From AV80 sp035536995 (lineage in GTDB: Bacteria > Verrucomicrobiota > Verrucomicrobiia > Chthoniobacterales > UBA10450), in assembly GCA_035536995.1 (NCBI GenBank), contig DATLNB010000079.1:3267-67266 (forward strand): a DNA stretch of 64,000 bases, given 5' to 3'. The notes below the pieces were generated by a model that was not told the DNA's origin, made no database searches, and was given only the letters and a program-made list of their open reading frames with translations. This document shows positions 1 to 8,380 of the stretch, piece after piece; positions within the stretch are counted from its first letter, which is position 1; every line of letters starts with the position of its first letter. A program made the translations under genes and the position numbers.

Positions 1-1
1 A

Positions 2-184
2 GCGCTGAGCGCAGCTGCCCTCGCCGAATTTTCACATGAGGAAATGGAATCGGCGCAACGAGCATTGGAGCTGCGGGAGATCGGCGCGTTGAGTGGCGCT
101 TCGCGGGAAGAATTGGCAGTCGTTGTCCCGTCCGCCTCGGTTGCGAAGATTCAGGAGCGGATCGCGCGCCTCTTCTCGCACTGA
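2..184 (+). CDS. C-terminal fragment of an unidentified protein
   Basis: A frame is open from the left edge of the window to a TGA at 182-184, giving 60 residues. The fragment is rich in Ala, Glu and Arg and looks helical; it ends in Arg-Leu-Phe-Ser-His. No motif is recognisable. It is called a gene end because the frame is uninterrupted and is followed by an 80-base gap with a purine-rich ribosome site before the next start. Confidence 0.45.
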   Translation, partial: ALSAAALAEFSHEEMESAQRALELREIGALSGASREELAVVVPSASVAKIQERIARLFSH

Positions 185-265
185 CAAATCTGTGTAAATC
201 TGCGTAATCTGCGGATAGAGAATCTGACTCGATCACGAGCACGATTACGATAAAAGGAGCAAACC

Positions 266-1453
266 ATGAGCGGAGTACGAGTCTTGGTCGGAACGCGGAA
301 AGGCGCGTTTGTGCTGACGGCGGACGGGAAGAGGGAGAACTGGGAAGTAAGCGGGCCCTTTTTCGCGGGGTGGGAGATGTATCACCTGAAAGGATCTGCC
401 GCGGATCCGAATCGGATTTATGCATCGCAATCCAGCAGCTGGTTCGGACAGATCATCCAGCGTTCGGATGACGGTGGGAAAACCTGGTTCCAGCCGGGGC
501 TGGCACCGGGCGAGCCGACCACGGACGCGGATGGAATGCCGAAGGGCGAAAGTAACAAGTTCGCCTACGACGTCTCGCCGGAGACGGGCAAGCCTCTCAC
601 TACCCACATGTGGTACGACGGCACCCAGCATCCATGGGAATTCAAGCGAGTCTGGCACCTCGAGCCGTCGGCCACCGACCCCAACCACGTCTATGCCGGG
701 GTCGAGGACGCGGCGCTATTTGAATCGAAAGATGGCGGGCAAAACTGGACCGAGCTGGCCGCGTTGCGCGGCCATGAGAGCGGCCCGAAATGGCAGCCCG
801 GCGCCGGCGGAATGTGTCTTCATTCGATCGTGCTCGACCCGGCAAATCCTCGGCGCATCTACGTAGCCATCTCAGCGGCCGGGTCTTTCCGCACCGACGA
901 CGGCGGGAAAACCTGGAAACCAATCAATCGCGGCCTGCATTCGCAATACATTCCCGATCCCCACGCGGAAGTGGGCCATTGCGTGCATCACATCGCGATG
1001 CATCCGAAACGTCCGAACGTTCTCTTCATGCAAAAACACTGGGACATCATGCGGAGCGACGACGCGGGCGAATCGTGGCGGGAAGTGAGCGGCAATCTGC
1101 CGACCGATTTCGGGTTCCCGATCGACATTCACGCCCATGAACCGGACACCATTTACGTGGTGCCGATCAAGAGCGACTCGGAGCATTTTCCGCTCGACGG
1201 CAAACTGCGGGTCTATCGGAGCCGGACCGGCGGGAACGAATGGGAAGAGCTGACCAACGGTCTGCCGCAAAAGGATTGTTACGTCAATGTCCTCCGCGAC
1301 GCCATGGCGGTCGATTCGCTCGACTCGTGCGGAATTTATTTCGGGACTACCGGCGGCCAGGTGTATTGCTCACGCGATTCTGGGGACACCTGGGAAGCGA
1401 TCGTGAGGGATTTGCCCGCGGTATTGTCGGTGGAAGTGCAAACCTTGCGCTAA
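266..1453 (+). CDS. Asp-box beta-propeller protein (BNR/sialidase-like fold)
   Basis: The 395-residue protein carries at least six Asp-box turns of the S-x-D-x-G-x-x-W type, for example RSDDGGKTW, ESKDGGQNW, RTDDGGKTW, RSDDAGESW and CSRDSGDTW. They are spaced as expected for blades of a six- or seven-bladed propeller of the sialidase/VPS10 superfamily. No signal peptide is visible, so it is probably cytoplasmic. The sialidase catalytic Arg triad is not apparent, so an enzymatic role is not claimed; relatives are usually annotated as exo-alpha-sialidase or glycosyl hydrolase by fold only. The ATG is preceded by AAAAGGAG. Confidence 0.8.
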   Translation: MSGVRVLVGTRKGAFVLTADGKRENWEVSGPFFAGWEMYHLKGSAADPNRIYASQSSSWFGQIIQRSDDGGKTWFQPGLAPGEPTTDADGMPKGESNKFAYDVSPETGKPLTTHMWYDGTQHPWEFKRVWHLEPSATDPNHVYAGVEDAALFESKDGGQNWTELAALRGHESGPKWQPGAGGMCLHSIVLDPANPRRIYVAISAAGSFRTDDGGKTWKPINRGLHSQYIPDPHAEVGHCVHHIAMHPKRPNVLFMQKHWDIMRSDDAGESWREVSGNLPTDFGFPIDIHAHEPDTIYVVPIKSDSEHFPLDGKLRVYRSRTGGNEWEELTNGLPQKDCYVNVLRDAMAVDSLDSCGIYFGTTGGQVYCSRDSGDTWEAIVRDLPAVLSVEVQTLR

Positions 1454-1462
1454 AGCGCGGCG

Positions 1463-1608
1463 GTAAATCCCAAATCCCAAGCACCAAATCCCAAGTAATC
1501 TCCAAAAGGGTGAAATCTAAAAAAAACGGAGCAGCTCCTCAGCTTTTTTTGAGTTTGAGGTTTTCGATTTACCTGGGATTTGGGTTTTGGGATTTGGGAT
1601 TTTGAAAA
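1463..1608. repeat. Inverted repeat of AAATCCCAA units around a hairpin
   Basis: The gap between the propeller gene and the MoaD-like gene begins with several copies of AAATCCCAA and ends with several of TTGGGATTT, so the two halves can pair. The Rho-independent-type hairpin at 1519-1550 lies in the middle. Confidence 0.6.
1519..1550. terminator. Probable bidirectional terminator
   Basis: A run of eight A is followed by GGAGCAGCTCC and then a run of seven T. This gives a short GC stem flanked by pairing A/T runs, placed after the propeller gene. Confidence 0.5.
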
Positions 1609-1609
1609 C

Positions 1610-1906
1610 ATGATTCGCGTCGTCCTTCCCCACCACCTCAAGACCCTGGCACGCGTGACCGACGAGGTGCACTTGAACATCAACGGTTCGACCACCATCG
1701 GGGCCGTGCTCGATGCCCTGGAGGAGAAGTATCCGATGCTTCGGGGAACGATCCGCGATCACGGAACTCTGAAGCGCCGTCCAATGGTGCGCTTCTTCGT
1801 TTGCGGCGAGGATCTGTCCCTGGAACCGCCGGATCGCCCGTTGCCCGAGCAGATCGTCAACGGAACAGAGCCATTCTTCATCATGGGAGCGATCGCGGGC
1901 GGCTGA
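1610..1906 (+). CDS. MoaD/ThiS-family ubiquitin-like protein
   Basis: The protein has 98 residues in a beta-grasp pattern and ends in Ala-Gly-Gly. A C-terminal Gly-Gly is the adenylation/thiocarboxylation site of MoaD and ThiS sulfur carriers. The ATG at 1610 is chosen because upstream in-frame residues come from the repeat, not from protein-like sequence. No MoaE, MoeB or ThiF partner is next to it, so its pathway (molybdopterin, thiamine or other sulfur transfer) is undetermined. Such stand-alone MoaD-like proteins often sit beside Asp-box propeller genes, as here (recollection of genome contexts, not verified). Confidence 0.75.
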   Translation: MIRVVLPHHLKTLARVTDEVHLNINGSTTIGAVLDALEEKYPMLRGTIRDHGTLKRRPMVRFFVCGEDLSLEPPDRPLPEQIVNGTEPFFIMGAIAGG

Positions 1907-1941
1907 ATTTGTGAGTAACAACGGAGATCAAAAGGAGACTT

Positions 1942-2247
1942 ATGTGCCGAAACATCAAAACCCTGCATAACTTTTTGCCGCCGGCGACCCACGACGAAAT
2001 CCGGGCGTCAGCTTTGCAATTCGTCCGCAAGCTGAGCGGGTTCACCAAGCCGTCGAAAGCGAACGAAGAAGCATTCAATCGTGCGGTGCACGATGTGACC
2101 CACGTTGCCGAGCATCTGCTCGAGTCGCTGGTCAGTAATGCTCCGCCGCGGGACCGCGAGGTGGAAGCAGTAAAGGCGCGGGAGCGTTCGGCGAAGCGTT
2201 TTGGCCCATCGCCCATTCCCGTTCCGGTGCCTGATCACGTTCATTGA
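1942..2247 (+). CDS. DUF2277 family protein
   Basis: The 101-residue protein begins MCRNIKTLHNF and contains RKLSGFTKPSKANE and PPRDREVEAVKAR. These are the hallmarks of the small DUF2277 family, whose function is unknown. A GGAG sits just upstream of the ATG. It lies 35 bp after the MoaD-like gene and 29 bp before the amidohydrolase, on the same strand, so co-transcription is likely. Confidence 0.88.
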   Translation: MCRNIKTLHNFLPPATHDEIRASALQFVRKLSGFTKPSKANEEAFNRAVHDVTHVAEHLLESLVSNAPPRDREVEAVKARERSAKRFGPSPIPVPVPDHVH

Positions 2248-2276
2248 ACGTTCGGCCGCAGGAAACCACGGACGCG

Positions 2277-3659
2277 ATGAAAGCAATAACGCGCTGGGGC
2301 CTGCGGCTCTGCATCATCGCAGGAATAGCCGGAAGCGCGTTCGCCAGCCCGGGTTCGCTCGCCATCAGTAACGTCACGGTTGTCGATATGACTGGCGCCA
2401 GCCAGCCTCGCAAGGCCACGGTGCTCATCGCGAACGGAACGATCGCATCGGTCGGTTCGCCGGAGGAAACGCGGATTCCGGAAGGAGTCGTGTCGGTCGA
2501 TGGCACCGGAAAATATTTGATTCCCGGTCTCGTGGACATGCACATGCACCTCTCCTACGTGACCGAGCTGGCGTTACCGGTCCTTCTGGCGAATGGCGTG
2601 ACCGCTGTGCGTGATATGGGCGGCGATCTTGCTGAGATCGATCGGTGGCGTGATGAAATTGGGAAAGGCACACGCCCCGGACCGCGGATTTTTCGAGCGG
2701 GGCCGGTCCTTGATGGCCCGCGGCCCGAGGAAGGCAAATATCGCGTCATTGTTAAGACGCCGGAGGAAGGACGCCGCGCTGTTCAGGACGTGAAGGCGCG
2801 CGGCGCAAATTTCATCAAGGTTTACCATTTCCTTTCGCGGGAATCGTATTTCGCCATCGCGGACGAAGCGAAGAAACAGGGTTTATCCTTCAGTGGCCAC
2901 ATCCCCAATGGAGTCGCGCCCGGCGAAGCCTCCGAAGCGGGCCAGCGCACCCTCGAACACACCACGGTGCTGTTGCAGGCCACGATCTCGCTCCAGAAAA
3001 AAGATGGGCGCAACTCGAAAGAACTAACCGCCCAGGCGTTCGACGCTTTGCTCGGCCCCGAGGGTGCGGGTTGGTTCGGGACAATGGCAAAGAACGGCAC
3101 CTGGCACACGCCAACGCTCGTCCTCGCCCGATCGTTTCTGCTTCGCTCCGAACTGGCCGCCGCGCCGGATGAGCGGCGCAAATATGTCGCGCCGGCGACG
3201 AAAGAGCTTTGGGAGAAGAACAATCCGGTCCCGCAAAACGTGTCGCCCGCGGACATGGCCGACCGGAAAAAAGCGCTCGGGCAGATGTATCAGGTTGTAG
3301 GGGTGATGCGTAAGGCCGGCGTCCAGATGCTGGCGGGGACCGATCCACCGACGCGCGACGTCTTTCCGGGATTCAGTCTGCACGATGAGCTTGGGTTGCT
3401 GGTTGCGGCCGGACTTACGCCGCTCGAAGCGTTGCAGTCCGCGACGGTCAACCCAGCGAAGTGTCTCGGCGCTACAGATCGTTTCGGCACGGTCGAAAAA
3501 GGGAAGGCGGCCGACCTGGTCTTACTCGAGGGCGATCCCTTGGCGGACATCGCCAATACGAAGAAGATCGCGGCGGTAGTTGCCGGCGAAAACTTCTTCG
3601 CGCGGCCGGCTCTCGACGAGATGCTGCGGAAAGCCGAACAGGGAGCGACGACCAAATGA
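2277..3659 (+). CDS. Exported amidohydrolase (metal-dependent, imidazolonepropionase-like)
   Basis: The 460-residue protein starts with a signal peptide (MKAITRWGLRLC to about SAFA). It then shows the amidohydrolase pattern: VDMHMHL (HxH metal site), FIKVYHF with a candidate bridging Lys, SGHIPNG and LEHTT (metal His), and AGTDPP (catalytic Asp), ending with the family's terminal beta-sandwich (KGKAADLVLLEGDP). The substrate cannot be read from sequence. Its stop overlaps the next start as ATGA, so it is translationally coupled to the RidA gene. An in-frame TTG 33 bp upstream exists, but the ATG directly precedes the signal peptide. Confidence 0.85.
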   Translation: MKAITRWGLRLCIIAGIAGSAFASPGSLAISNVTVVDMTGASQPRKATVLIANGTIASVGSPEETRIPEGVVSVDGTGKYLIPGLVDMHMHLSYVTELALPVLLANGVTAVRDMGGDLAEIDRWRDEIGKGTRPGPRIFRAGPVLDGPRPEEGKYRVIVKTPEEGRRAVQDVKARGANFIKVYHFLSRESYFAIADEAKKQGLSFSGHIPNGVAPGEASEAGQRTLEHTTVLLQATISLQKKDGRNSKELTAQAFDALLGPEGAGWFGTMAKNGTWHTPTLVLARSFLLRSELAAAPDERRKYVAPATKELWEKNNPVPQNVSPADMADRKKALGQMYQVVGVMRKAGVQMLAGTDPPTRDVFPGFSLHDELGLLVAAGLTPLEALQSATVNPAKCLGATDRFGTVEKGKAADLVLLEGDPLADIANTKKIAAVVAGENFFARPALDEMLRKAEQGATTK

Positions 3660-4093
3660 GCAATACCTTTGAAAGTTCGCGTGCCCCCGAGCCGGTTGGA
3701 GCGTTTCCCCATGCCAAGCGTGTCGGCGAGCTCCTTTTTCTCTCGGGCATCGGCCCGCGGGTGAGGGGAAGCAAAGAGATCCCAGGCGTAACCCTTGACG
3801 CCGAACGCAACGTCATCAGTTACGACATCGAGACGCAGTGCCGCGCCGTCTTCGAGAATGTCCGGCTCGTCCTGGAAGATGCCGGCGCGAGCTGGAACGA
3901 CATCGTCGATGTCACAGTTTTCCTCACCAACATGAAAGGCGACTTCCCAATCTACAACAAACTCTACGCCGAATACTTCGCGGGCGAGGGTAAGCCCAAC
4001 CCGACCAGGACCACCGTGGAAGTGACGGCGTTACCTACGCCAATCGCGATTGAACTGAAGGTCATCGCGAATCTGGAAGCCAGGAAGCCATGA
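3656..4093 (+). CDS. RidA/YjgF-family deaminase, candidate 2-aminomuconate deaminase
   Basis: The 145-residue protein is of the RidA/YER057c/UK114 fold, with the family signature near the C-terminus (PNPTRTTVEVTALPTP, including the conserved Arg). Its N-terminal GAFPHAKRVGE and LFLSGIGPR resemble the RidA-like 2-aminomuconate deaminases (AmnD/NbaF type) more than the generic imine deaminases. Kynureninase lies 1 kb downstream, and ACMSD and HAO elsewhere in the window, so deamination of 2-aminomuconate in tryptophan catabolism is a reasonable inference. A general enamine deaminase remains possible. It overlaps the amidohydrolase by 4 bp. Confidence 0.75.
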   Translation: MSNTFESSRAPEPVGAFPHAKRVGELLFLSGIGPRVRGSKEIPGVTLDAERNVISYDIETQCRAVFENVRLVLEDAGASWNDIVDVTVFLTNMKGDFPIYNKLYAEYFAGEGKPNPTRTTVEVTALPTPIAIELKVIANLEARKP

Positions 4094-4140
4094 AAAGAAT
4101 CTCAGAAATCTTCCTGGCTTCGTGGTTTCCAGATTGATTC

Positions 4141-4359
4141 ATGTCATTCCGAATCCTCGCTGCGGATCATACCGGGATCACCGTTTCAAACATCGAGCGT
4201 TCGCTCGAATTCTGGCGAAACGTGCTTGGCTTTGAGTTATCGCATCGCGCTCATCAGAAGGGTGAGCTGGCCGAACAAATCACCGGGAAGGTCATTGCGA
4301 ATTTGGAAGCCATGAAAAGAATCTCAGAAATCTTCGTGGCTTCGTGGTTTCCAGATTGA
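4141..4359 (+). pseudogene. Truncated glyoxalase copy 1
   Basis: The first 49 codons match the full-length glyoxalase starting at 4585. The frame then runs into the duplicated tail of the RidA gene (VIANLEAMKRISEIF) and stops. The 72-residue product lacks the second half of the first VOC module and all of the second, so it cannot form the normal metal site. The start codon and upstream bases are kept, so it may still be translated. It differs from copy 2 at a few codons (for example Asn in place of Asp in FWRNVLG). Confidence 0.85.
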
Positions 4360-4362
4360 TTC

Positions 4363-4581
4363 ATGTCATTCCGAATCCTTGCTGCTGATCATACCGGGAT
4401 CACCGTTTCAAACATCGAGCATTCGCTCGAATTCTGGCGAGACGTGCTTGGCTTTGAGTTATCGCATCGCGCTCATCAGAAGGGTGAGCTCGCCGAACAA
4501 ATCACGGGGAAGGTCATTGCGAATTTGGAAGCCATGAAAAGAATCTCAGAAATCTTCGTGGCTTCCTGGTTTCCAGATTGA
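4363..4581 (+). pseudogene. Truncated glyoxalase copy 2
   Basis: This is the second 72-codon partial copy, separated from the first by three bases. It has the same chimeric structure: glyoxalase N-terminus joined to the translated tail of the RidA gene. The ends of both truncated copies are identical. It was produced by the same 222-bp tandem duplication. Confidence 0.85.
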
Positions 4582-4584
4582 TTC

Positions 4585-5037
4585 ATGTCATTCCGAATCC
4601 TCGCTGCCGATCATACCGGGATCACCGTTTCAAACATCGAGCGTTCGCTCGAATTCTGGCGAGACGTGCTCGGCTTCGAGTTATCGCATCGCGCCCATCA
4701 GAAGGGTGAGCTGGCCGAACAAATCACGGGGGTGCACGGCGCCGAAATCCTGATCGCGGTCCTGAAAGCGCCCGGGCACAAGATTGAGCTCCTTGAATAC
4801 CGGGCCCCCGCTGATCGGCGGCAGCAGAACGATGTTCGTCCCTGCGACCTTGGCGCGGCGCACATCGCACTCACCGTGGATAATCTCGAATCCATCCTCG
4901 ACCGGATTGCCGCTTTTGGTTGGAAGCCGGCCGGCGCGCCGCAATTCCTGACCGTCGGCCCGAACGCCGGCAAGCGCGTCATCTACGTGCGCGATCCGGA
5001 TGGAACCACCATCGAGCTCATGCAATTGCCTCATTGA
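4585..5037 (+). CDS. VOC/glyoxalase-family protein (intact copy)
   Basis: The 150-residue protein has two beta-alpha-beta-beta-beta modules typical of the vicinal oxygen chelate fold: DHTGITVSNIERSLEFW at the first strand/helix, IELLEY, AHIALTVDN, and the C-terminal VRDPDGTTIELMQ with the usual metal-binding Glu. The family includes glyoxalase I, fosfomycin-resistance proteins and ring-cleavage dioxygenases. The substrate is unknown, but its place between a candidate 2-aminomuconate deaminase and kynureninase hints at a role in the same catabolism. It is the only full-length member of the triplication. Confidence 0.85.
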   Translation: MSFRILAADHTGITVSNIERSLEFWRDVLGFELSHRAHQKGELAEQITGVHGAEILIAVLKAPGHKIELLEYRAPADRRQQNDVRPCDLGAAHIALTVDNLESILDRIAAFGWKPAGAPQFLTVGPNAGKRVIYVRDPDGTTIELMQLPH

Positions 5038-5140
5038 GTCGGGCCACTGATGAACACGGATCATCACGGATTTGAATCTCTCTGAATCCGTGTTTCATCC
5101 GTGTTAATCTGTGGCCAATTTCTCCCGTTCGCTAACGACC

Positions 5141-6418
5141 ATGACCTTATCCTTTTCCACTGAGGAAAATTTCGCGCGGCAGCTGGATGCGGAAGATCCG
5201 TTGCGCTCTTTCCGCGAGAAGTTTCATCTCCCGCTCGGCCCCAACGGCCAGCCGCTTGTTTATTTCGCGGGAAACTCGTTAGGCCTGATGCCCAGGTCGG
5301 CCCGGCAAATCGTCGAACAGGAGCTGGATGACTGGGCGAAACTCGCAGTCGATGCGCACCTGAACGCGGCCACGCCCTGGTATTCCTACCATGAGACTTT
5401 GCGTGAACCGATGGCGCGGATCGTCGGCGCGAAACCGGTCGAAGTGATCTGCATGAACAGTCTGACGGTGAATATCCACCTGATGATGGCCACGTTCTAC
5501 CGGCCGACAGAATCGCGTTTCCAGGTCCTCATGGAAGATCCGGCATTTCCTTCCGACACCTACGCGATCAAGACGCAGCTGGCTCATCATGGGCGGGATG
5601 CAAACGAGGCGTTACTCCTCGCCAGGCCCCGGGAAGGGGAGGCGATCGTCCGGACCGATGACATCATCGACCTGATCGAACGCAACGCCGACACCCTTGC
5701 CGTCGTGCTCATTGGAGCCGTCAACTTTTTCACCGGCCAGCTCTTCAATATTCCCGCGATTACTGCCGCAGCGCAGAAGCGCGGGATCATCGTCGGAGTC
5801 GATCTCGCCCATGCGGTCGGCAACGTCCCGATGGCTTTGCATGATTGGAACGTCGACTTCGCCGTGTGGTGTTCCTACAAATACCTGAACGCGGGACCAG
5901 GCGCGGTGGCCGGCGCATTTGTTCATGAAAGGCACGCCACCAACACGGATTTGCCGCGGCTCGCCGGATGGTTCGGCAACGACCCGAAGACGCGGTTTCG
6001 GATGCAGCTCAACCCGGAGTTTATCCCAGTGGGGTCCGCTGATGGGTGGCAGGTCAGTAATCCCCCGATTTTTTCGATGGCGCCGCTCGGCGCTTCACTG
6101 GCCGTGTTCGATGAAGCTGGCGGAATGGGGCCGTTGCGCGACAAGTCGAAGAAGCTGACCGCTTACCTTGAATTCCTTCTTGGCGAAGCCGGCTCAGATC
6201 GCTTCACGATCATCACGCCGGGTGACCCGGAAGCGCGGGGCTCCCAGCTCTCGATCCTGGCCCACGAGAACCCGAAGGAGCTGCACCAGAAGCTGGACGC
6301 GGCCGGCGTGAGGGCCGATTTCCGCGAGCCGAACGTCATCCGCGCCGCTCCGACGCCGCTCTACAACAGCTTCCACGACGTCTGGCGGTTCGCCCAAATC
6401 CTAAGCTCCCATCGGTGA
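5141..6418 (+). CDS. kynU: Kynureninase
   Basis: The 425-residue PLP enzyme of the aminotransferase class V fold cleaves kynurenine or 3-hydroxykynurenine to anthranilate or 3-hydroxyanthranilate plus alanine. Visible marks are the N-terminal VYFAGNSLGLMP, DLAHAVGN with the PLP-binding Asp, WCSYKYLNAGPG with the Schiff-base Lys at about residue 247, and FQVSNPP-like DGWQVSNPPIF. The ATG at 5141 is preferred over an in-frame GTG at 5111, which lies in intergenic sequence resembling other gaps here. Its stop overlaps the next gene's GTG start. Confidence 0.95.
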   Translation: MTLSFSTEENFARQLDAEDPLRSFREKFHLPLGPNGQPLVYFAGNSLGLMPRSARQIVEQELDDWAKLAVDAHLNAATPWYSYHETLREPMARIVGAKPVEVICMNSLTVNIHLMMATFYRPTESRFQVLMEDPAFPSDTYAIKTQLAHHGRDANEALLLARPREGEAIVRTDDIIDLIERNADTLAVVLIGAVNFFTGQLFNIPAITAAAQKRGIIVGVDLAHAVGNVPMALHDWNVDFAVWCSYKYLNAGPGAVAGAFVHERHATNTDLPRLAGWFGNDPKTRFRMQLNPEFIPVGSADGWQVSNPPIFSMAPLGASLAVFDEAGGMGPLRDKSKKLTAYLEFLLGEAGSDRFTIITPGDPEARGSQLSILAHENPKELHQKLDAAGVRADFREPNVIRAAPTPLYNSFHDVWRFAQILSSHR

Positions 6419-7129
6419 GCGGGGACGATCAAGGCGGGGCGGTTCCAAGACCGTCCTCCCTCGAACGCGACGACGACGGATTCGCGCGCTACCTCCGCGG
6501 CTTCGGCCCGATCGGAGTCCTGGCGATCGTTCTAATTCTTGCCGGCAATGTGCTCCTCATTCCGCTGAGCGCGGTCCTCGTCCTTCTCTGGGCGTGGATC
6601 TCGAAAACCCCATGGCGCGATCTTGGTTTCGTTAGGCCGGGGAGCTGGGTCCGTACGCTTCTCGCAGCGACGGTGGCCGGCGTCGTTCTCAAGCTGGTCA
6701 TGGAAATCGATTGTCATGCCGCTCCTCGGTGCGCCCCCGATCAACCAGGCATTCCATTTCATGGTCGGGAACACGGCCGAAATTCCGTGGATGCTTTACG
6801 TCATAATCATCCATGCCGGCATCGGGGAAGAGATCCTCTTTCGCGGTTGGGCGTTCGAGCGTTTTGCAAAGTTGCTGGGATCAGCGCCGTGGGCGAAAGC
6901 GATCGCGGTGATCGGCACCTCCGCCTGGTTCGGTTACGCCCACCTGGGTTTTCAGGGGATGCCTGCGGTGCAGCAGGCCGCCATCGTCGGTTTGATCTTC
7001 GGGACGTTCTTCGCCTTCCGAAAGAATATCTATCCCCTGATCATCGCGCACATCGCGTTCGATATAGCCGCGTTCGCCATCATCTATTTCGATCGCGAAT
7101 CCGCCGTCGCGCATTGGTTTTTCAAGTGA
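6415..7129 (+). pseudogene. CPBP-family intramembrane protease, interrupted by a frameshift
   Basis: The first frame (GTG at 6415, overlapping kynU by 4 bp) encodes hydrophobic helices ending LKLVMEI. The conserved remainder continues in the next frame from about 6710: PLLGAPPINQAF, then GEEILFRGWAF (EExxxR), FGYAHLGF (FxxxH) and AHIAFD. These are the catalytic motifs of the CAAX protease/bacteriocin-processing (CPBP, Abi) family. Removing one G near 6709 joins the two into one roughly 237-residue protein. It is either a recent inactivation or a sequencing/assembly error. Motif residues downstream are intact. Confidence 0.85.
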
Positions 7130-7137
7130 TGCTTGCG

Positions 7138-7220
7138 TGGAGGGACGCCCGCCGTGGCGTCCCAACGTATTCAGTTTACGCGCATCATCTCGGAGGACGG
7201 GACAGCGCCCGTCCCTCCAA
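7138..7220. repeat. Dispersed GC-rich repeat, copy A
   Basis: About 85 bp beginning with GGAGGGA and ending with CCGTCCCTCCAAA. A second copy is at 23776-23859 with the same order of words (GCCGTGGCGTCC, CGCGCATC, CATCTCGG, ACAGCGCCCGTCCCTCC). A GGCGTCTC/GAGACGCC hairpin follows at about 7243-7262. No coding potential is seen. Confidence 0.8.
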
Positions 7221-7321
7221 AAGAACCCCGTTAAAATTGTTGGGCGTCTCGGTGAGACGCCACCGTAAAAAATAATGGCGTCGGGCACAGACGCCCCACA
7301 ATACCACCCGGCGCCACGCTG

Positions 7322-7747
7322 CTACGCCTTTCCCGCGATCACTTCTCTGACCGTGCCGATCAATTCCTCGATCCCAAATGGTTTCGCCAGGTGTCTGATC
7401 TGGCCGGTCCCCAGGAAATCCTTGATCCACGATTCGGCCGCGAAGCCGGTGATAAAAACGAATCGCTTCTCCAGATTCGGCCGAAGCTCTTTGGCCTGAA
7501 TATAGAACTCATCGCCGCGCAGGCGCGGCATCATCAGGTCACAGATCACCGCGTCGTATTCGTGGACCTTTACCTTGAGGAGCGCTTCCTCGCCATCAAA
7601 CGCCACGTCCACGAGATAATTTTCGTCTACCAGGATCCATTGCAGGGCTGAGGCGAGCTGCTTGTCGTCGTCCACCACCAGGACCGCTTTGAGCGGCTGG
7701 GGGTGCACAGCGGCGCGGGTCGAACCGTTTTGTTTGTCTTCTGCCAT
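7322..7747 (-). CDS. Single-domain response regulator (CheY-like)
   Basis: The 141-residue protein is essentially one receiver domain after a 20-residue tail. It has the acidic pair in VLVVDDD, the phosphoacceptor Asp in VICDLMMP, the switch Thr in FITGF and the conserved Lys in LAKPF. There is no output domain, so it probably signals by protein contact. No histidine kinase is adjacent and its partner is unknown. It is transcribed against its neighbours and bounded by repeats. Confidence 0.93.
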   Translation of the reverse strand: MAEDKQNGSTRAAVHPQPLKAVLVVDDDKQLASALQWILVDENYLVDVAFDGEEALLKVKVHEYDAVICDLMMPRLRGDEFYIQAKELRPNLEKRFVFITGFAAESWIKDFLGTGQIRHLAKPFGIEELIGTVREVIAGKA

Positions 7748-7872
7748 GGCGAATTGGGTAGGTTAGCTCGAATCAGTCATAACCCATCATGGAGCGTTTG
7801 CGAGTGATACTCGACGGTCCGCAGTTAGGAATTCCCTTCCCGGAAGAACTGCGCTAAGCACAACTCATCCAT

Positions 7873-8247
7873 ATGAAGTACGTCATCGTCATTGTCCGGG
7901 TGTTGCTGGGCCTCATGTTCGTCGTGTTCGGATCGAATGCTTTTCTCAAGTTCATGCCGATGCCGGAGATGCACGGTCAGGCTGGCGCTTTCATCACCGC
8001 TTTGGTTAGCAGTGGCTATATGTATGTGATCGCCGCCCTTCAGGTTCTCGGCGGCCTCTGCTTGCTCCTCGGCGCCCGCTTCGTCGCGCTCGGCCTCACC
8101 TTGCTCGGGCCGGTGATCGTGAACATCGTTCTTTATCACCTCTTTCTCGATGCCCAGGGAATGCCGATCGCGATCGTCACGGCGGCGCTCGCCCTTTTTC
8201 TTCTCTGGGTCTATCGCTTTAAGTTCCCGGCGATCTTTCAGCCGTAA
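7873..8247 (+). CDS. DoxX-family membrane protein
   Basis: The 124-residue protein has four hydrophobic segments. The first (VRVLLGLMFVVFGSNAFLKF) carries the GLMFVVFG-N pattern of DoxX/DoxD-like proteins, followed by LQVLGGLCLLLG. Family members are small inner-membrane proteins of poorly defined, often redox-linked function. It is a single gene with no clear operon partner; a short GTCGC/GCGAC hairpin lies about 15 bp after the stop. Confidence 0.85.
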   Translation: MKYVIVIVRVLLGLMFVVFGSNAFLKFMPMPEMHGQAGAFITALVSSGYMYVIAALQVLGGLCLLLGARFVALGLTLLGPVIVNIVLYHLFLDAQGMPIAIVTAALALFLLWVYRFKFPAIFQP

Positions 8248-8380
8248 ATTGGCGCACCGTCGCTTTTGAGCGACCGGAACGCAGGAACCCAGAAAAGAGG
8301 AGAGGCCGTAATCATTGCCGCCCCGAAGGGCGAATGGCAGGACGCGGCGAAACAGCGCAGTGGGAGCAAGGCTCACATAC

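Larger units (their letters stand above)
4058..4731 (+). repeat. Tandem triplication spanning the RidA 3' end and the glyoxalase 5' end
   Basis: A unit starting AAGGTCAT begins at 4058, 4288 and 4510. The spacing is 230 bp (222 plus an extra AGGAAGCC at 4081-4088) and then exactly 222 bp. Each unit runs from the last codons of the RidA gene through the first 49 codons of the glyoxalase. The copies differ at only a few bases, so the event looks recent. Confidence 0.95.
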
